From a bacterium (GTDB taxonomy: Bacteria > Bacillota_I > Bacilli_A > RF39 > UBA660), in assembly GCA_004563275.1 (NCBI GenBank), contig SFSZ01000011.1, forward strand, positions 1 through 64,000: 64,000 bases of DNA. The letters are read 5' to 3'. The notes below the pieces were generated by a model. That model was not told the origin of the DNA. It was given only the letters and a program-made list of their open reading frames with translations, and made no database searches. How positions within the stretch are numbered: the first letter of the stretch is position 1; each line of letters starts with the position of its first letter. Shown one piece after another: positions 52,847-61,949 of the stretch. A program made the position numbers and the translations under genes.

Positions 52847-53410
52847 AATGTAAATCTTTATATGAAACTTTACCGACTAAGGTCATTGGAAGTCCATCTA
52901 CATATTCAATATCTTGAGGAATAGCATAATTTGCAAGATTTTGTTTAAGATATTTATTAATTGATCTTTTAACTTCTAGTGATGGTTTTATGCCTTCTTT
53001 AAGAACAACAAATGCTTTAGCAATTCTCCTTTATAAGGATGTGAAACACCAATTACAGCACTTTGGAAAACATATTCATTTTTAGCAAGTAATTCTTCAA
53101 TGTAGCTTGGATAAACATTATAACCATTAGTGATAATCATACGTTTAATTCTTGAACGATAATAAATTAATCCTTTATTATCCATAGAACCCATGTCTCC
53201 AGTATGAAGCCATGTAATTCCATTTTCATCTTTAGTTAATGTTTCTTTTGTTTCTTTAGGTTCATCAAGGTAACCCAACATTACATTAGGGCCACTTATT
53301 AAGATTTCACCATCTTCGCCAGGATTTACTTCGTGACCATCATTTAGATCAACGATTTTATAAACACAATTAGGAAAAGGAATGCCAATGTAATAATTAG
53401 CCCATTTATT
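52845..53410 (-). pseudogene. Remnant of an AMP-binding acyl-CoA ligase gene
   Basis: Only the C-terminal part of an AMP-binding enzyme remains. In one frame it reads from about 53410 with YYIGIPFPNCVYKIVD, GEILISGPNVMLGYL, HTGDMGSMDNKG and the hinge SRIKRMIITNGYNVYPSYIEE. Near 53020-53028 a frameshift follows GE, and the true C-terminus continues in another frame (AKAFVVLKEGIKPSLEV, then AIPQDIEYVDGLPMTLVGKV and a stop at 52845). The first about 350 residues of a normal enzyme are missing and a stop codon lies directly upstream. It was a canonical ligase with an intact TGD motif, unlike the gene at 1-1787. It sits downstream of the acyltransferase-like gene. Confidence 0.85.
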
Positions 53411-53452
53411 TTAAGATTAATTCCTAATAATCTTTTAAAATTATTTAAATGT

Positions 53453-54313
53453 TTATTTAGCTTGTTTTTCAATGATGCGTACATTAGCATCCTCCTCAAG
53501 GACTTCTGGGTTATTAAACATGTATTCTAATAATTTTAGTGATTTAACAAAATAGAATCCGTCACCAATTCTTTCATCTAATGTTGCACCAAATTCACAC
53601 ATTTTGCGAATTTCAACCTTGCCATCAATAATAACAGGTTCATCTTTTATTTCACCGATAGTAATAAGAAGGCTGTTTGTTCCTAAGTCGGTTAAGTGAT
53701 GATAAATAGCACCACATTTAATACTTCCTAAATTTGATAGTAGTACACTAGAATGATAGATTGAATTACTAGTTAATGATTGTGGAATTAAATCATGATT
53801 ATCGGCAAATTTAACTATTTTGATAATTAACCATCTGATAAATTTTGGTAATTTGCCAATATTGTTTATAAAATTATCAGCAGCATTTGTTTTCTTTTCC
53901 TCTCTAACTTTATGCACTTTACCAGATATTTTATTACTCATTGTAAAAATGTTATCTTTTTCTTCAACTTTAACTACATTAAATGTTTCTTCAGCAAGAT
54001 CATTAAATTCTTTTTTTGCTACAAATGATAAAGTAATATCTTTACGATCATAATAAGTTTTATTAATAACAAATCTATTTAATAGAGGTCTATTGTAAAG
54101 TAATTTACCAATACCAATTGCAAAAGCATGAAAATATGTTAAATCTTCATTACCTTTTTGTTTTTTCTTTTTGTTCATATATTCAACTAAATTAGTTACA
54201 TCTAATTTAGTATTTATGTATACTTCAGAATCAGCACGTCTTGGCATAACAAAATTCATTAATCCATGCATTCCATCTAAGTTTTTTACTTTAATTCCAT
54301 CTTTTCTATTCAT
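53453..54313 (-). CDS. CoA-dependent acyltransferase-like (E2 catalytic domain fold) protein
   Basis: 286 aa. It resembles the catalytic domain of 2-oxoacid dehydrogenase E2/chloramphenicol acetyltransferase: FHAFAIGIGKLLYNRPLLNRF (family helix), SVLLSNLGSI, and GATLDERIGDGFYFVKSLK, where the family has D-H-R-x-x-D-G. The catalytic His is Glu here, while Asp-Gly is kept. No lipoyl or E1-binding domain is present. It is next to the AMP-ligase remnant, so the pair may have made and transferred an acyl group to a lipid or envelope molecule. Ribosome site AGGAGAAG precedes the start. Confidence 0.8.
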   Translation of the reverse strand: MNRKDGIKVKNLDGMHGLMNFVMPRRADSEVYINTKLDVTNLVEYMNKKKKQKGNEDLTYFHAFAIGIGKLLYNRPLLNRFVINKTYYDRKDITLSFVAKKEFNDLAEETFNVVKVEEKDNIFTMSNKISGKVHKVREEKKTNAADNFINNIGKLPKFIRWLIIKIVKFADNHDLIPQSLTSNSIYHSSVLLSNLGSIKCGAIYHHLTDLGTNSLLITIGEIKDEPVIIDGKVEIRKMCEFGATLDERIGDGFYFVKSLKLLEYMFNNPEVLEEDANVRIIEKQAK

Positions 54314-54423
54314 AATCTACTTCTCCTATACTCATAATACAATTAATTATAACATACTTTTTTTGTAATAATCAATTTTTGCTTGTAATTATATTAGTTA
54401 TTCGGGCAGAAATAAAAAATGTC

Positions 54424-54455
54424 TGATAAAAAAATAACAGTATATATCTGTTATT
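54424..54455 (-). terminator. Terminator of the YbaK-like gene
   Basis: AATAACAG (54433-54440) pairs with CTGTTATT (54448-54455); on the minus strand a T tract follows. It overlaps the stop codon. Confidence 0.8.
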
Positions 54456-54924
54456 AATTCCAATCTTTACAAACGTCTACCCAATTTAAATAATTTGAGT
54501 ATTTTTCTAATTCTTCTAATGTTAATTTAATGGCACTATTTGTTGAACCGCATGCGGGATAAACATATTTAAATCTTTTTAATGATACATCTAAATAGAC
54601 TTTAATGTTATCATTTATAGCAAATGGGCAAACCCCACCAACAGCGTGACCTACTAAAGTTTCTACTTCATCAAATTTTAACATAGCTGCTTTGTGTTTA
54701 AAATATGCTTTATATTTAGCATTATCAATTTTAGCATCTCCTGCTGTTACAATCATGATTACTTCATCTTCTAATTTAAATGCTAGAGACTTAGCAATTT
54801 CTTTTTCTTTACAACATAGTGCATGTGCAGCATCTGCAACAGTTGCACTGGATTCATTTAATTCAATAATACGATTATCCATATTATATTGTTTAAAATA
54901 TTCTTTTACTTTTACTAATGACAT
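54454..54924 (-). CDS. YbaK/EbsC family aminoacyl-tRNA deacylase
   Basis: 156 aa from ATG at 54924, six bases after AGGTG; the longer in-frame GTG is in that site. It is a YbaK/ProX-type trans-editing domain: ESSATVADAAHALCCKEKEI, a KSLAFKL motif with the conserved Lys, IVTAGDAKIDNAKYKAYF, and GHAVGGVCPFAIND. Such proteins remove mischarged amino acids (for example Cys from tRNA-Pro) in the cytoplasm. No neighbour suggests a specialised role. A terminator overlaps the stop. Confidence 0.92.
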   Translation of the reverse strand: MSLVKVKEYFKQYNMDNRIIELNESSATVADAAHALCCKEKEIAKSLAFKLEDEVIMIVTAGDAKIDNAKYKAYFKHKAAMLKFDEVETLVGHAVGGVCPFAINDNIKVYLDVSLKRFKYVYPACGSTNSAIKLTLEELEKYSNYLNWVDVCKDWN

Positions 54925-55006
54925 AGACTTCACCTGTTAATAATAATATAAAAATTTTTTATTAAAATCAATATTAAAAAATGTATTATATTTTTAATTA
55001 ATATGA

Positions 55007-55012
55007 TATAAT
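55007..55012 (+). promoter_or_regulatory. -10 element of the small basic protein gene
   Basis: TATAAT 26 bases before the start codon; the -35 is weak. Confidence 0.45.
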
Positions 55013-55038
55013 ACTTACGTTGATTAAGGAGGCGTAGT

Positions 55039-55164
55039 ATGAAAGTTTATAAAAAGAAATTACCAAAAGGTGTTAGAAAAATGTTTAAATATGAAAAAGG
55101 CGTTAAAGTTAAAATTTTAAATAGTTTATACACTGATAAAAAGAAAAAAGCAGAAAATAAGTAA
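55039..55164 (+). CDS. 41-residue strongly basic protein
   Basis: ATG 55039 has a near-ideal ribosome site AAGGAGG (55026-55032), a TATAAT upstream and a dedicated terminator after it, so this short frame is very likely real. About a third of the residues are Lys or Arg (MKVYKKKLPKGVRKMFKYE at the start, then TDKKKKAENK at the end); there is one possible beta strand (GVKVKILNSLY) and no Cys or membrane segment. A nucleic-acid-binding or ribosome-associated role is plausible but unproven. I recognise no family. Confidence 0.7.
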   Translation: MKVYKKKLPKGVRKMFKYEKGVKVKILNSLYTDKKKKAENK

Positions 55165-55180
55165 TTTACTTATTTTTTTT
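55054..55180 (+). other. Terminator region inside and after the small basic protein gene
   Basis: The terminator proper is at 55154-55180: AATAAGT (55156-55162) pairs with ACTTATT (55168-55174), extended by A-T pairs, then a T run. The stem begins in the last codons of the 41-residue gene. Confidence 0.5.
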
Positions 55181-55240
55181 TCCACTTTATTTAGAAATAT
55201 ACTATAATTATTTTAGTTGGTATAAAAAAGGACAAATATT

Positions 55241-56326
55241 ATGGATCAAAAGAAATTTGGAGAATTTGTTAAGAAATTAAGAGAAGAGAAAAATCTTAAT
55301 CAAGAACAATTAGGTAATGAAGTACATGTACATAGGACTACAGTTAATAAATGGGAGAAAGGTAATGCTTTACCACTTAATGATACTTTAGTGTTACTGA
55401 GTAACTTCTTTGATGTTTCGATAGATGAATTATTAGCTGGTGAAAGATTTAATAATAAAAATAAAAATGATAAAAATAAAGATGTAGTTTTAGATTTATT
55501 AAATCATCAAAGAAATTTAAATAAATACTTAAAAATAATTTTTATAATTTTAATAATTGTTTGTTTTGTATTTTTATCATATTATTTCTTTAAAAACTAT
55601 AATACAATAAGCGTTTATGGAATTCGTGGTGAAGGCGAGAAATACAATATTAAGGATGGAGTATTAATTATTTCTAAAAATAGGTCATATTTAAAATTAG
55701 GAACTGTTATTGATAAGAAAACTAATGAAAACTTAATAGCTGATGTTAATCTTTATGTTGAAAAGAAAAATGGTAAACAAGTAAGTGTATATAAAAGTAC
55801 TTCTGATATGTTAATTACTGATTATAATGATTTTAAAAATTTGTATTTAGATGATACTTTAAAAGATGAATATGATAATTTTTATGTTAAAGTTATATAT
55901 AAAAAACATGAAGAAATTATTAATATTAATTTGACTAGATATTTTAAAAATGAATATTTATTTTCAAAACATGATGAAACTTTTGAAAGCTTCAAAAAAC
56001 ATAATATGCATGAATATTTAATTCGTAAAAATTTTAAATATGATGAAAAATTTAGACAATATTCTTATGAGAATGGCAATTTGAAAATGTATTACAATTT
56101 AAATCAATCCTATATTATAGTTTTTAATAATAATCCCAAAAAAGAAGTTAGATATCGTTATAATTTATTAAATAAAAATCTATGTTTAAATCTTTTATAT
56201 GTTGATTCTGATGTAGATGATTACGTTTTTAATACAAAAGATTTAAAAAAATTATCTGATGAAGAATATCAAATTTACTCCAATTTTAAGGAGAATTATT
56301 TAGATATTTACTTCCCGTTTTTATAG
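55241..56326 (+). CDS. XRE-type regulator with membrane helix and extracellular domain
   Basis: 361 aa. Residues about 5-65 are an XRE helix-turn-helix (FGEFVKKLREEKNLNQEQLG, then HRTTVNKWEKG) with the Bacilli-type ending VLLSNFFDVSIDELLAGE. A short linker leads to one membrane helix (about 97-118) and an outer domain of about 240 residues without recognised fold, rich in short strands. This is the layout of membrane-bound one-component regulators that sense an outer signal. It is directly upstream of a secreted-protein gene. TATAAT lies at 55203-55208. AAAGGA gives the ribosome site. Confidence 0.8.
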   Translation: MDQKKFGEFVKKLREEKNLNQEQLGNEVHVHRTTVNKWEKGNALPLNDTLVLLSNFFDVSIDELLAGERFNNKNKNDKNKDVVLDLLNHQRNLNKYLKIIFIILIIVCFVFLSYYFFKNYNTISVYGIRGEGEKYNIKDGVLIISKNRSYLKLGTVIDKKTNENLIADVNLYVEKKNGKQVSVYKSTSDMLITDYNDFKNLYLDDTLKDEYDNFYVKVIYKKHEEIININLTRYFKNEYLFSKHDETFESFKKHNMHEYLIRKNFKYDEKFRQYSYENGNLKMYYNLNQSYIIVFNNNPKKEVRYRYNLLNKNLCLNLLYVDSDVDDYVFNTKDLKKLSDEEYQIYSNFKENYLDIYFPFL

Positions 56327-56350
56327 TGTGAATTGCTTTCACTTCACTTT

Positions 56351-56377
56351 TTCTTCAATATGCGATATTTTGAAGAA
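56351..56377. repeat. Imperfect inverted repeat ahead of the secreted-protein gene
   Basis: TTCTTCAATAT (56351-56361) and ATATTTTGAAGAA (56365-56377) pair with a two-base bulge around GCG, ending four bases before the AAGGAG ribosome site. It may be an operator or a translational hairpin. Confidence 0.4.
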
Positions 56378-56396
56378 GGAAAGGAGTGAGTTATTC

Positions 56397-57146
56397 ATCA
56401 AAAGAAAATTAATTGTGTGGTTATCATTAATAAGTATGTTCTTACTTGCAGGTATTAATGTTTATGCTGAAGAAGATATATATTATACAAATGATAATGG
56501 TGTTAGTTTAACAAAAACTGAATATGATTTCTTTACTAAAATGTATTGGGACGGTTATCAAGAATTTGTTACACCTGCCAAATATAATAAATATGCAAGT
56601 GAAAACTTATTTACCGCACCAGTAACTAGAGTAGAGCAAGATGATAATAATGGCAGTAATACTAGAGCTGGAACTATTCATGAGACTTCAGCTAAGATTT
56701 TAACTTTATCAAAGGCTTGTGGCTCTATGTCCTGTTCTATAATAATTGGCTTACAATGGAAGGCAACACCTCGTGTATTAAGTCATGACGTGATGGGAGC
56801 ACTACTTTACAATGGGCTTAATCTAACAACTGATCCAATTACAACTTTATATTACAATTCAACTAACTGGTTTGAATCAAATGAAATAAAGTATAGTAAT
56901 AAAGGTTTTGGAGTATCTGTAAAATTACGTAGCAGTTCTTCAATGCTTAGATTAACACAAGAATATGATGTAAAAGGCACTGGTATACTTTATGCCTCAT
57001 ATCAACATGCAATGTCAACAATTAGTTTACCAAGTAGTAAATGCTATACTGTTAACTTTGGTGGTTTCGGTGGTGTATTTGACTTCTATGGTAATGCTTA
57101 TGGCGTGTATGATCAAATGGCCGGAGTAGAAACTTCATTTAATTAA
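56397..57146 (+). CDS. Secreted protein of unknown function, apparent ATC start
   Basis: 249 aa if begun at ATC 56397, ten bases after AAGGAG. No ATG, GTG or TTG exists at the right distance in this frame, yet the residues that follow (KRKLIVWLSLISMFLLAG, then VYA and a cut) are a textbook signal peptide whose basic N-terminus needs this start. The mature part begins EEDIYYTNDNGVSLTKTEYD, followed by YWDGYQEFVTPAKYNKY, and has a beta-rich C-terminal half with three Cys (two in ACGSMSC). Slightly higher GC than its surroundings suggests transfer. It follows the membrane regulator at 55241 and may be its partner. GTG 56412 is an alternative start. Confidence 0.65.
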   Translation: MKRKLIVWLSLISMFLLAGINVYAEEDIYYTNDNGVSLTKTEYDFFTKMYWDGYQEFVTPAKYNKYASENLFTAPVTRVEQDDNNGSNTRAGTIHETSAKILTLSKACGSMSCSIIIGLQWKATPRVLSHDVMGALLYNGLNLTTDPITTLYYNSTNWFESNEIKYSNKGFGVSVKLRSSSSMLRLTQEYDVKGTGILYASYQHAMSTISLPSSKCYTVNFGGFGGVFDFYGNAYGVYDQMAGVETSFN

Positions 57147-57381
57147 GCTTATATACAATTTTTATAGTTAAATAATTTTCTAATATTGATGGTAGAACTA
57201 ATGTTGCACAAACACAAGAAAGTAATGGAAGGTAGTAGATATTACTACATTGAAAATGATAAGTATATTAGTTTTAATTTTGATAATTAAGCTAATATGT
57301 TTATAAATATGTATACAATATTTCAGCTTAATATTGTATACGGACCATAGGTCCTTGCTGTTTTGATGTTAATAGTAGAAC
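57147..57381. other. Noncoding stretch with stacked hairpins
   Basis: No convincing gene. It has a perfect 12-bp inverted repeat GTATACAATATT (57311-57322 with 57330-57341) and directly after it GGACC-ATA-GGTCC (57342-57354). A 33-codon frame at 57189-57290 lacks a ribosome site. The region may be a structured RNA or the decayed end of a former gene. Confidence 0.4.
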
Positions 57382-57413
57382 AAAAAGATTCACTTGATGG
57401 GGTGAATCTTTTT
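57382..57413. terminator. Bidirectional terminator, tetR side
   Basis: AAAAAGATTCAC (57382-57393) pairs with GTGAATCTTTTT (57402-57413), 8-base loop. Confidence 0.8.
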
Positions 57414-57416
57414 ATG

Positions 57417-57986
57417 TTAAATACTTTCAATATTTTCAGGAATTAATTTATTTAAGAAATTATAAATTTCTTCTTTTGTGTATTTGTTAGTATTTTCTAA
57501 CCATTCAATTCCTAAACTTAATAATCCGCCTAAATAGAATTTTGCAATTATTACTTTTGGAATAGATGAATTACGTTTATCATTTTTAATTTTCTTAGAA
57601 ATGTCTTCATTAATAACTGATAGTAAGATATCCATCATGATACTATTTCTGTTGTTGGTCATGATAGAAGAGTAGATATCTCTATATTCTTCAACATGGT
57701 CAATAAATAATTTAATTAATTCCATGTAATAGTCTCTAGTGTCAGTGATGTGTTTTCTTTTATCTAATTCATTAGTAAAATTACTTTTTAAGTCATTAAT
57801 GAATTCAACTAGAAGTTCATATTTATCTTCATAATGAGCGTAGAAAGTTGAACGATTAATTAAGGCTTTATTACATATATCAGAAACTTTTATTTCTTCA
57901 AAAGTTTTTTCTTTCATTAAATCAATTAAAGCTTCATAAATAACTTTTTTAGTTTTTATAATTCTTAAATCAGTTTTTTTCTCCAT
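57417..57986 (-). CDS. TetR family transcriptional regulator
   Basis: 189 aa. The N-terminal helix-turn-helix has the TetR pattern: RIIKTKKVIYEALIDLMKEK, FEEIKVSDICNKA, then LINRSTFYAHYEDKYELLVE (recognition helix about 40-52). The C-terminal ligand-binding region has nine or so helices and a TetR_C-type GGLLSLGIEWLENTN. It is divergent to the MMPL transporter gene, which it most likely represses, with AAAGTGTTG repeats between them as possible operators. No ligand can be guessed. Confidence 0.92.
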   Translation of the reverse strand: MEKKTDLRIIKTKKVIYEALIDLMKEKTFEEIKVSDICNKALINRSTFYAHYEDKYELLVEFINDLKSNFTNELDKRKHITDTRDYYMELIKLFIDHVEEYRDIYSSIMTNNRNSIMMDILLSVINEDISKKIKNDKRNSSIPKVIIAKFYLGGLLSLGIEWLENTNKYTKEEIYNFLNKLIPENIESI

Positions 57987-58041
57987 TTCAAATCACCAAT
58001 TTCATTATACACAAAAGAAAACATTTGTAAAGATAACTAAC

Positions 58042-58082
58042 AAAGTGTTGCTTATTATTGATACATATTTTGTAAAGTGTTG
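58042..58082. promoter_or_regulatory. Direct repeats in the tetR-MMPL intergenic region
   Basis: AAAGTGTTG occurs at 58042-58050 and 58074-58082, 32 bases apart (about three helical turns), between tetR and the transporter. It is a candidate operator or activator site. Confidence 0.25.
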
Positions 58083-58161
58083 GAAAACATACAGATTAAA
58101 TGATATTTGTGTGTTAATAAATTAAACTTCATAATAAAATATTATGCGAATGGAGGAAATT

Positions 58162-60219
58162 ATGGATAAATTTGCAAAGGGTATTTGTAAAAATAAAGTT
58201 ATCATTATGTTAATTACCTGTGTTTTAGTTGTTTTATCTTTTATATGTATGAGCTTAACTAAAATTAATTATGATATTTTAGTTTATTTACCTAAAGATA
58301 TTGAAACTATTAAAGGACAAGATATTTTAACTGATGATTTTAATATGGGTGCTTATTCAATAGCGATAGCTAAAGATTTAAGTAGTAAACAAATACTTAA
58401 ATTAGAAGATGAAATTAAACAAGTTGATGGTGTAAATGAAGTTGTATCTTTATATGATGTGTTAGGTACTACTGTTCCGGTTGATATGCTTCCTGAAGAA
58501 ATATCTAGTCATTTATATGAAGATGATACAGATATCTTATTTATAACATTTGCTGGTTCTACTTCATCTGAGCAAACAATTGATGCAGTTGAAAACATTA
58601 GAGAAATAACAAGTGATAAGGTATTACTTGGTGGAATGAGTTCTATGGTATTAGATACTATGAACTTATCAGAATCTGAGATTATGATTTATATTGTTAT
58701 TGCTGTAGTGTTATGTATCATTGTATTAGAACTTTCATTAGATTCTTATTTAGTTCCAATTTTATTACTTTTAAATATTGGAATTGCAATATTATTTAAT
58801 TTAGGTTCAAATATTTTCTTAGGTGAAATATCCTATATAACAAAAGCTTTGGTTGCAGTATTGCAATTAGGGGTTACTACTGACTTCTCAATTTTCTTAT
58901 ATCATTCATATGATAAAAAGAAGAAAGAATATGCTAATAAAGAAGATGCAATGGCAGATGCTATTAAAGAAACATTTACATCTGTTATTGGTAGTTCTTT
59001 AACTACTATTGCTGGTTTCTTAGTATTATGTACTATGAAATTAACATTGGGTAAAGATTTAGGCATTGTAATGGCTAAAGGAGTACTTTTAGGAGTTGTT
59101 ACTGTACTTACAGTATTCCCAAGTTTATTATTATTACTTGATAAATATATTGAAAAAACTAAACATAAGAGTTTAGCAATTAATTTTAGTAAATTAAATA
59201 ATTTTATAGTTAAACATCATGTTGCATTTTTTGTAATATTCTTAGTTTTAGTTATTCCTTGTTATTTAGCTTATAGTAAAGTTGATGTTTATTATAAGAT
59301 AGATAAATCATTACCTAGTACATTAGAAAGTATTAAAGCTAATGAAGAATTAAAAAATAAGTTCAATATTGTTAGTCCAGAGATATTGTTAGTTCCTTCT
59401 GATATGAAATCTAATGATATTAATGATATGGTTTCTGAAATTAAAACTATAGATGGTATTGATTTTGTATTATCTTTTGATGAATTAAAGAAATTAGGTA
59501 TATCTGAAAATATGCTTAGTGATGATGTTGTAAGTGTATTTAAAAATGATAAATATGAAATGATTTTAGTTAACTCTTTATATGAGGTTGCTAGTGATGA
59601 ATTAAATGATCAAATAACTGATTTAAATAAAGTTGTTGATAAATATGATAAAAATATAATTGTTGCTGGTGAAGGACCTTTAATGAAGGATTTAATTAAT
59701 ATTAGTGATACTGATTTTAATAATGTTAATTATTCTTCTATTATATGTATTTTAGTTATATTATTCTTTGTATTAAAGAGTTTCTCATTACCAATATTAT
59801 TAATTGCAGCAATAGAGACAGCTATATTTATTAATATGTCATTCTCATATTTTGGTGGAGTTGTTCTTCCTTTTGTAGCACCAATTGTTTTAGGGACTAT
59901 TCAATTAGGTGCAACAATAGATTATGCAATTCTAATGACAACTAATTATTTAGAAAGAAGAAAAACAATGGCTTCTAAAGAAGCTATGGTGGATACTTTA
60001 AATTATTGTGCTAATTCAATATTTGTAAGTGCTTTATGTTTCTTTGCAGCAACATTTGGTGTAGGTGTATATAGTGATTTAGAAATGGTTGGATCTTTAT
60101 GTACATTAATATCTAGAGGAGCTATTGTAAGTATGATTGTTGTAATAACTATTGTTCCATCAATATTGTTAATATTTGATAAATTAATAAGTAAAACGAC
60201 TAAAAGAAAGGGATGTTAA
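58162..60219 (+). CDS. MMPL/RND-type exporter
   Basis: 685 aa from ATG 58162, six bases after GGAGG (an ATG at 58144 is in frame but without a site). Two halves, each with a membrane helix, a large outer loop and five or six further helices, the MMPL/SSD layout. The first half has QLGVTTDFSIFLYHSYDK, the second QLGATIDYAILMTTNYLE, which are the proton-relay/substrate helices of the family. Such proteins export lipids or envelope components. It stands under the TetR regulator with a secreted partner gene and a DUF308 gene downstream. Confidence 0.93.
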   Translation: MDKFAKGICKNKVIIMLITCVLVVLSFICMSLTKINYDILVYLPKDIETIKGQDILTDDFNMGAYSIAIAKDLSSKQILKLEDEIKQVDGVNEVVSLYDVLGTTVPVDMLPEEISSHLYEDDTDILFITFAGSTSSEQTIDAVENIREITSDKVLLGGMSSMVLDTMNLSESEIMIYIVIAVVLCIIVLELSLDSYLVPILLLLNIGIAILFNLGSNIFLGEISYITKALVAVLQLGVTTDFSIFLYHSYDKKKKEYANKEDAMADAIKETFTSVIGSSLTTIAGFLVLCTMKLTLGKDLGIVMAKGVLLGVVTVLTVFPSLLLLLDKYIEKTKHKSLAINFSKLNNFIVKHHVAFFVIFLVLVIPCYLAYSKVDVYYKIDKSLPSTLESIKANEELKNKFNIVSPEILLVPSDMKSNDINDMVSEIKTIDGIDFVLSFDELKKLGISENMLSDDVVSVFKNDKYEMILVNSLYEVASDELNDQITDLNKVVDKYDKNIIVAGEGPLMKDLINISDTDFNNVNYSSIICILVILFFVLKSFSLPILLIAAIETAIFINMSFSYFGGVVLPFVAPIVLGTIQLGATIDYAILMTTNYLERRKTMASKEAMVDTLNYCANSIFVSALCFFAATFGVGVYSDLEMVGSLCTLISRGAIVSMIVVITIVPSILLIFDKLISKTTKRKGC

Positions 60220-60221
60220 TT

Positions 60222-61935
60222 ATGAATAAAAATGTAAAAAAAGCTACTTCTATAATGTTAGTTAGTAGTATCTTATTAACAAGTATGCCTGTAAATGTAT
60301 TTGCTTTAACTAAACAAGAAACTGTTTATGGTAAATTAGAAATTAATGGCGCTCAAAAGAGTGTTACTGTTAATGAACATATTGTTAATAATAAAGAAAT
60401 AAATAAAATCGAAGATTATTCTGAACTTAAAGATATTTTAAATCTTAATGGTGATGAAAAATATACTATTAAAGATAATAAAGTAACTTGGGAAGGATAA
60501 ATTACCAATAGATGCTAATATTACTTATAAATTAGATGGTAAAACAATGAATGTAAGTGATATGTTAGGTAAATCTGGTAAAGTTACTATTAAAATTAAT
60601 TTAAAAAATAATGATAGACATTTAGTTAAAGTAAATGGTAAGAGTGAATATTTATATACACCATTTGTTGTTACTTTAGGTACTATTATTGATGGTAATG
60701 CTAAAAATGTAACTATTAATAATGGTAAAGTAATTAATAATGGTACTAAAAATATTGTAGTTGGAGTTGCTACTCCTGGCTTATATGATAGTTTAAAGAT
60801 TTCTAGTTTAAGTTCTTTAAATAATTTAACTATTAGTTATACTACTGATAATTTTGAATTATCTAGTATGTATATGGTTGCTACTCCTAAATTATTAGAT
60901 AGTGAAGATTTAAAGATTTTTGATGAATTAGATTCTTTATATGGTAAAGTTAATTCTTTACAAGATAATATGAATTTAATTGATGAAAGTGGTAAAAAAA
61001 TTAAAGATGGATCTAATACTTTAAAGAGTAAATTAGGTGAATCTATTAATAATTTATCTAAAAATACTGGTAATGCTTTAACTGATGAACAAGTTAGTGG
61101 TATTGAAAATAGTGCTGTAAGTACTGTTAAGGGTATGTTTACTGATGAATATAAAGCTCAAATTGCTGATTCTGCTTGGGAAACTGTTCAAAAGAGTTTA
61201 AATAGTAATGATCCTGAAGTTATTAAGATTGTTAAAGAATCAGTTACTAAGGCTGTTACTGAATATTTAGTTAATGCTAATTTAGCTGCTGATTATCAAA
61301 ATTGTGAAACTGGTAAAGTTATAGTTTCTAAGGGTGGAGTAATGACTGAAGAACAAATGAAGAGTTGTTTAGTTATGAAAAATAATGAAGAAGCTATTAA
61401 GGCTGTTACTAATGCAGCTACTACAGCAGCAACATTAAGTGCAACTAAAACTGCTAATTATGTAGCTGAAAAAGTTTCTAAATCTGTTGCTACTGAAGCA
61501 GCTATGAATTCTGCTTTAGCTGTTGCTAAGAGTGTATCTGGTAACGTTGCTAGTAATGTAGCTAATACTGTCAAAGAAGAGTCAATAAAGAGTGTTTCTA
61601 ATTCTTTAGGTACTTTATATGCTGGAATAGATGAACTTGATAATGGTATAATTAAACTATCATCAGGAATATCAAAATTTAATAAAGAAGGTATTAATAA
61701 TATTAGTAATCTTGTTAATACTAAATTAAAGGATACATCTGCAAGAGCTGAAAAGTTAATTGAACTTGGTGAAAATTATAAATCTGTAGATAGTAACAAA
61801 AATTTAAGTGGCGATAGTGAAACTAAATTTGTATTAGTTGTAGAAGGACAAAAAGCAAAAGATACTACTAAGAGTAATACAACTAAAACAACTAAAGTAA
61901 CATTATGGCAAAGAATTAAAAACTTATTTAAATAG
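60222..61935 (+). pseudogene. Secreted helical partner of the MMPL exporter, split by a frameshift
   Basis: The first frame (60222-60500) encodes a signal peptide (cut after VFA) and the start of an outer domain, ending VTWEG then TAA. The protein clearly continues in another frame (from 60496: DKLPIDANITYKLDGKTMN, to the stop at 61935), so two bases were lost or one is skipped near 60495-60498. The whole is about 570 aa; the middle and C-terminal part are long helices with Ala-, Ser- and Val-rich heptads (about 290-480) and the tail ends WQRIKNLFK. It is like the YhgE/Pip-type or secreted helper proteins found with MMPL genes. A +1 frameshift during translation would be needed to make the full chain. 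Confidence 0.8.
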
Positions 61936-61949
61936 AAAGAGGAGAAATT

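Noticed and set aside
57189..57290. 33-codon frame in the gap before tetR
   Set aside because: No ribosome site or promoter, composition is like random AT-rich sequence; kept only as part of the noncoding region note.
60490..60500. prfB-like programmed +1 frameshift at GGA TAA
   Set aside because: An SD-like GGGAAGGA precedes the stop but at the wrong distance (abutting it), and re-pairing of the Gly tRNA in the +1 frame would be poor; a two-base loss or sequencing error is simpler.
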